A DNA stretch of 5,162 nt from Paracoccaceae bacterium (GTDB lineage Bacteria > Pseudomonadota > Alphaproteobacteria > Rhodobacterales > Rhodobacteraceae), in NCBI GenBank assembly GCA_026982275.1, contig JALSHK010000075.1, positions 1-5,162 of the forward strand. Reading direction: 5' to 3'. The position numbers and the translations under genes were made by a program. The notes beneath the pieces are model-generated. The model was not told the DNA's origin and did no database searches. It worked only from the letters and a program-made list of their open reading frames with translations. The first letter of the stretch is position 1. Every line of letters begins with the position of its first letter. This document shows, piece after piece, positions 5,075 through 5,162 of the stretch.

Positions 5075-5162
5075 ACGACGAAAATCAACAATCATATATT
5101 ACCCCCGATGGCCGCACTATTGGCGGCAAGGTGCTGGAAATGCGCAACATCACGCTTCGTTT
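5071..5162 (+). CDS. Probable Liv-type ABC transporter ATP-binding protein (N-terminus only)
   Basis: Only the first 30 codons are in the window. They read MNDENQQSYITPDGRTIGGK followed by VLEMRNITLR and the first two bases of what is probably a Phe codon. A VLEMRNITLRF stretch is the usual first beta-strand of ABC ATPases, especially the LivG/LivF group of branched-chain amino-acid-type importers. The Walker A motif would fall beyond the edge, so the nucleotide-binding function cannot be confirmed here. The ATGA overlap with the membrane protein gene and the upstream acyl-CoA ligase match operons in which a CoA ligase is encoded with a Liv-type importer. The 20-odd polar residues before the first strand are a longer lead than in a minimal LivG. 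The ABC call is fairly likely; the substrate is unknown. Confidence 0.65.
   Translation, partial: MNDENQQSYITPDGRTIGGKVLEMRNITLR

Noticed and set aside
1..5162. Mobile element, CRISPR array, toxin-antitoxin or defence system
   Set aside because: No transposase, integrase, spaced direct repeats, terminal inverted repeats, or paired small toxin/antitoxin frames are visible. All substantial genes have ordinary regulatory, RNA-processing, metabolic or transport profiles, apart from the one unknown membrane protein.

Overview
The window reads as chromosomal DNA of an alphaproteobacterium, most likely of the Rhodobacterales. The basis is a moderately GC-rich coding sequence, a DUF1013/TrcR-family regulator (a family I know only from Alphaproteobacteria), a bacterial RNase T2 of the type seen in that group, and a CoA-ligase/ABC-transporter operon common in proteobacteria. 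I see no insertion sequence, phage gene, tRNA, rRNA or CRISPR array. This looks like a core-genome segment rather than an island.

Layout. The left edge holds the N-terminal 154 codons of an exported RNase T2-family ribonuclease on the minus strand (463 down to 1). A divergent intergenic region of about 100 bp separates it from trcR on the plus strand (565-1290), a soluble protein with two helix-turn-helix-like segments. A probable rho-independent terminator (1304-1346) closes trcR. Next is gcdH (1406-2620), a glutaryl-CoA dehydrogenase with the family's substrate-binding arginine and catalytic glutamate intact. An AT-rich, gene-free stretch follows (2621-2795). It carries several short dyads and a repeated ATT(A/T)TCTTG motif, and looks like a regulated promoter plus leader.

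From 2796 to the right edge runs a tightly packed operon: a 654-residue AMP-forming acyl-CoA synthetase, a 105-residue unrecognised membrane protein, and the start of what looks like a branched-chain-amino-acid-type (LivG-like) ABC ATPase. Both junctions are 4-bp ATGA stop/start overlaps, which implies translational coupling.

How the genes may work together. The right-hand operon suggests uptake of a carboxylic acid (fatty, aromatic or dicarboxylic) by a Liv-type ABC importer, with activation to the CoA thioester by the synthetase. The small membrane protein, encoded between the two, is the least explained component. gcdH also works on acyl-CoA chemistry (glutaryl-CoA to crotonyl-CoA, in lysine, tryptophan and aromatic catabolism). 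It appears to be a separate transcription unit, so a functional link to the operon is only inferred. trcR and the RNase look unrelated to this metabolism. The most useful items for follow-up are the unknown membrane protein, the operator-like region before the synthetase, the variant RNase T2 active site and the corrected gcdH start.
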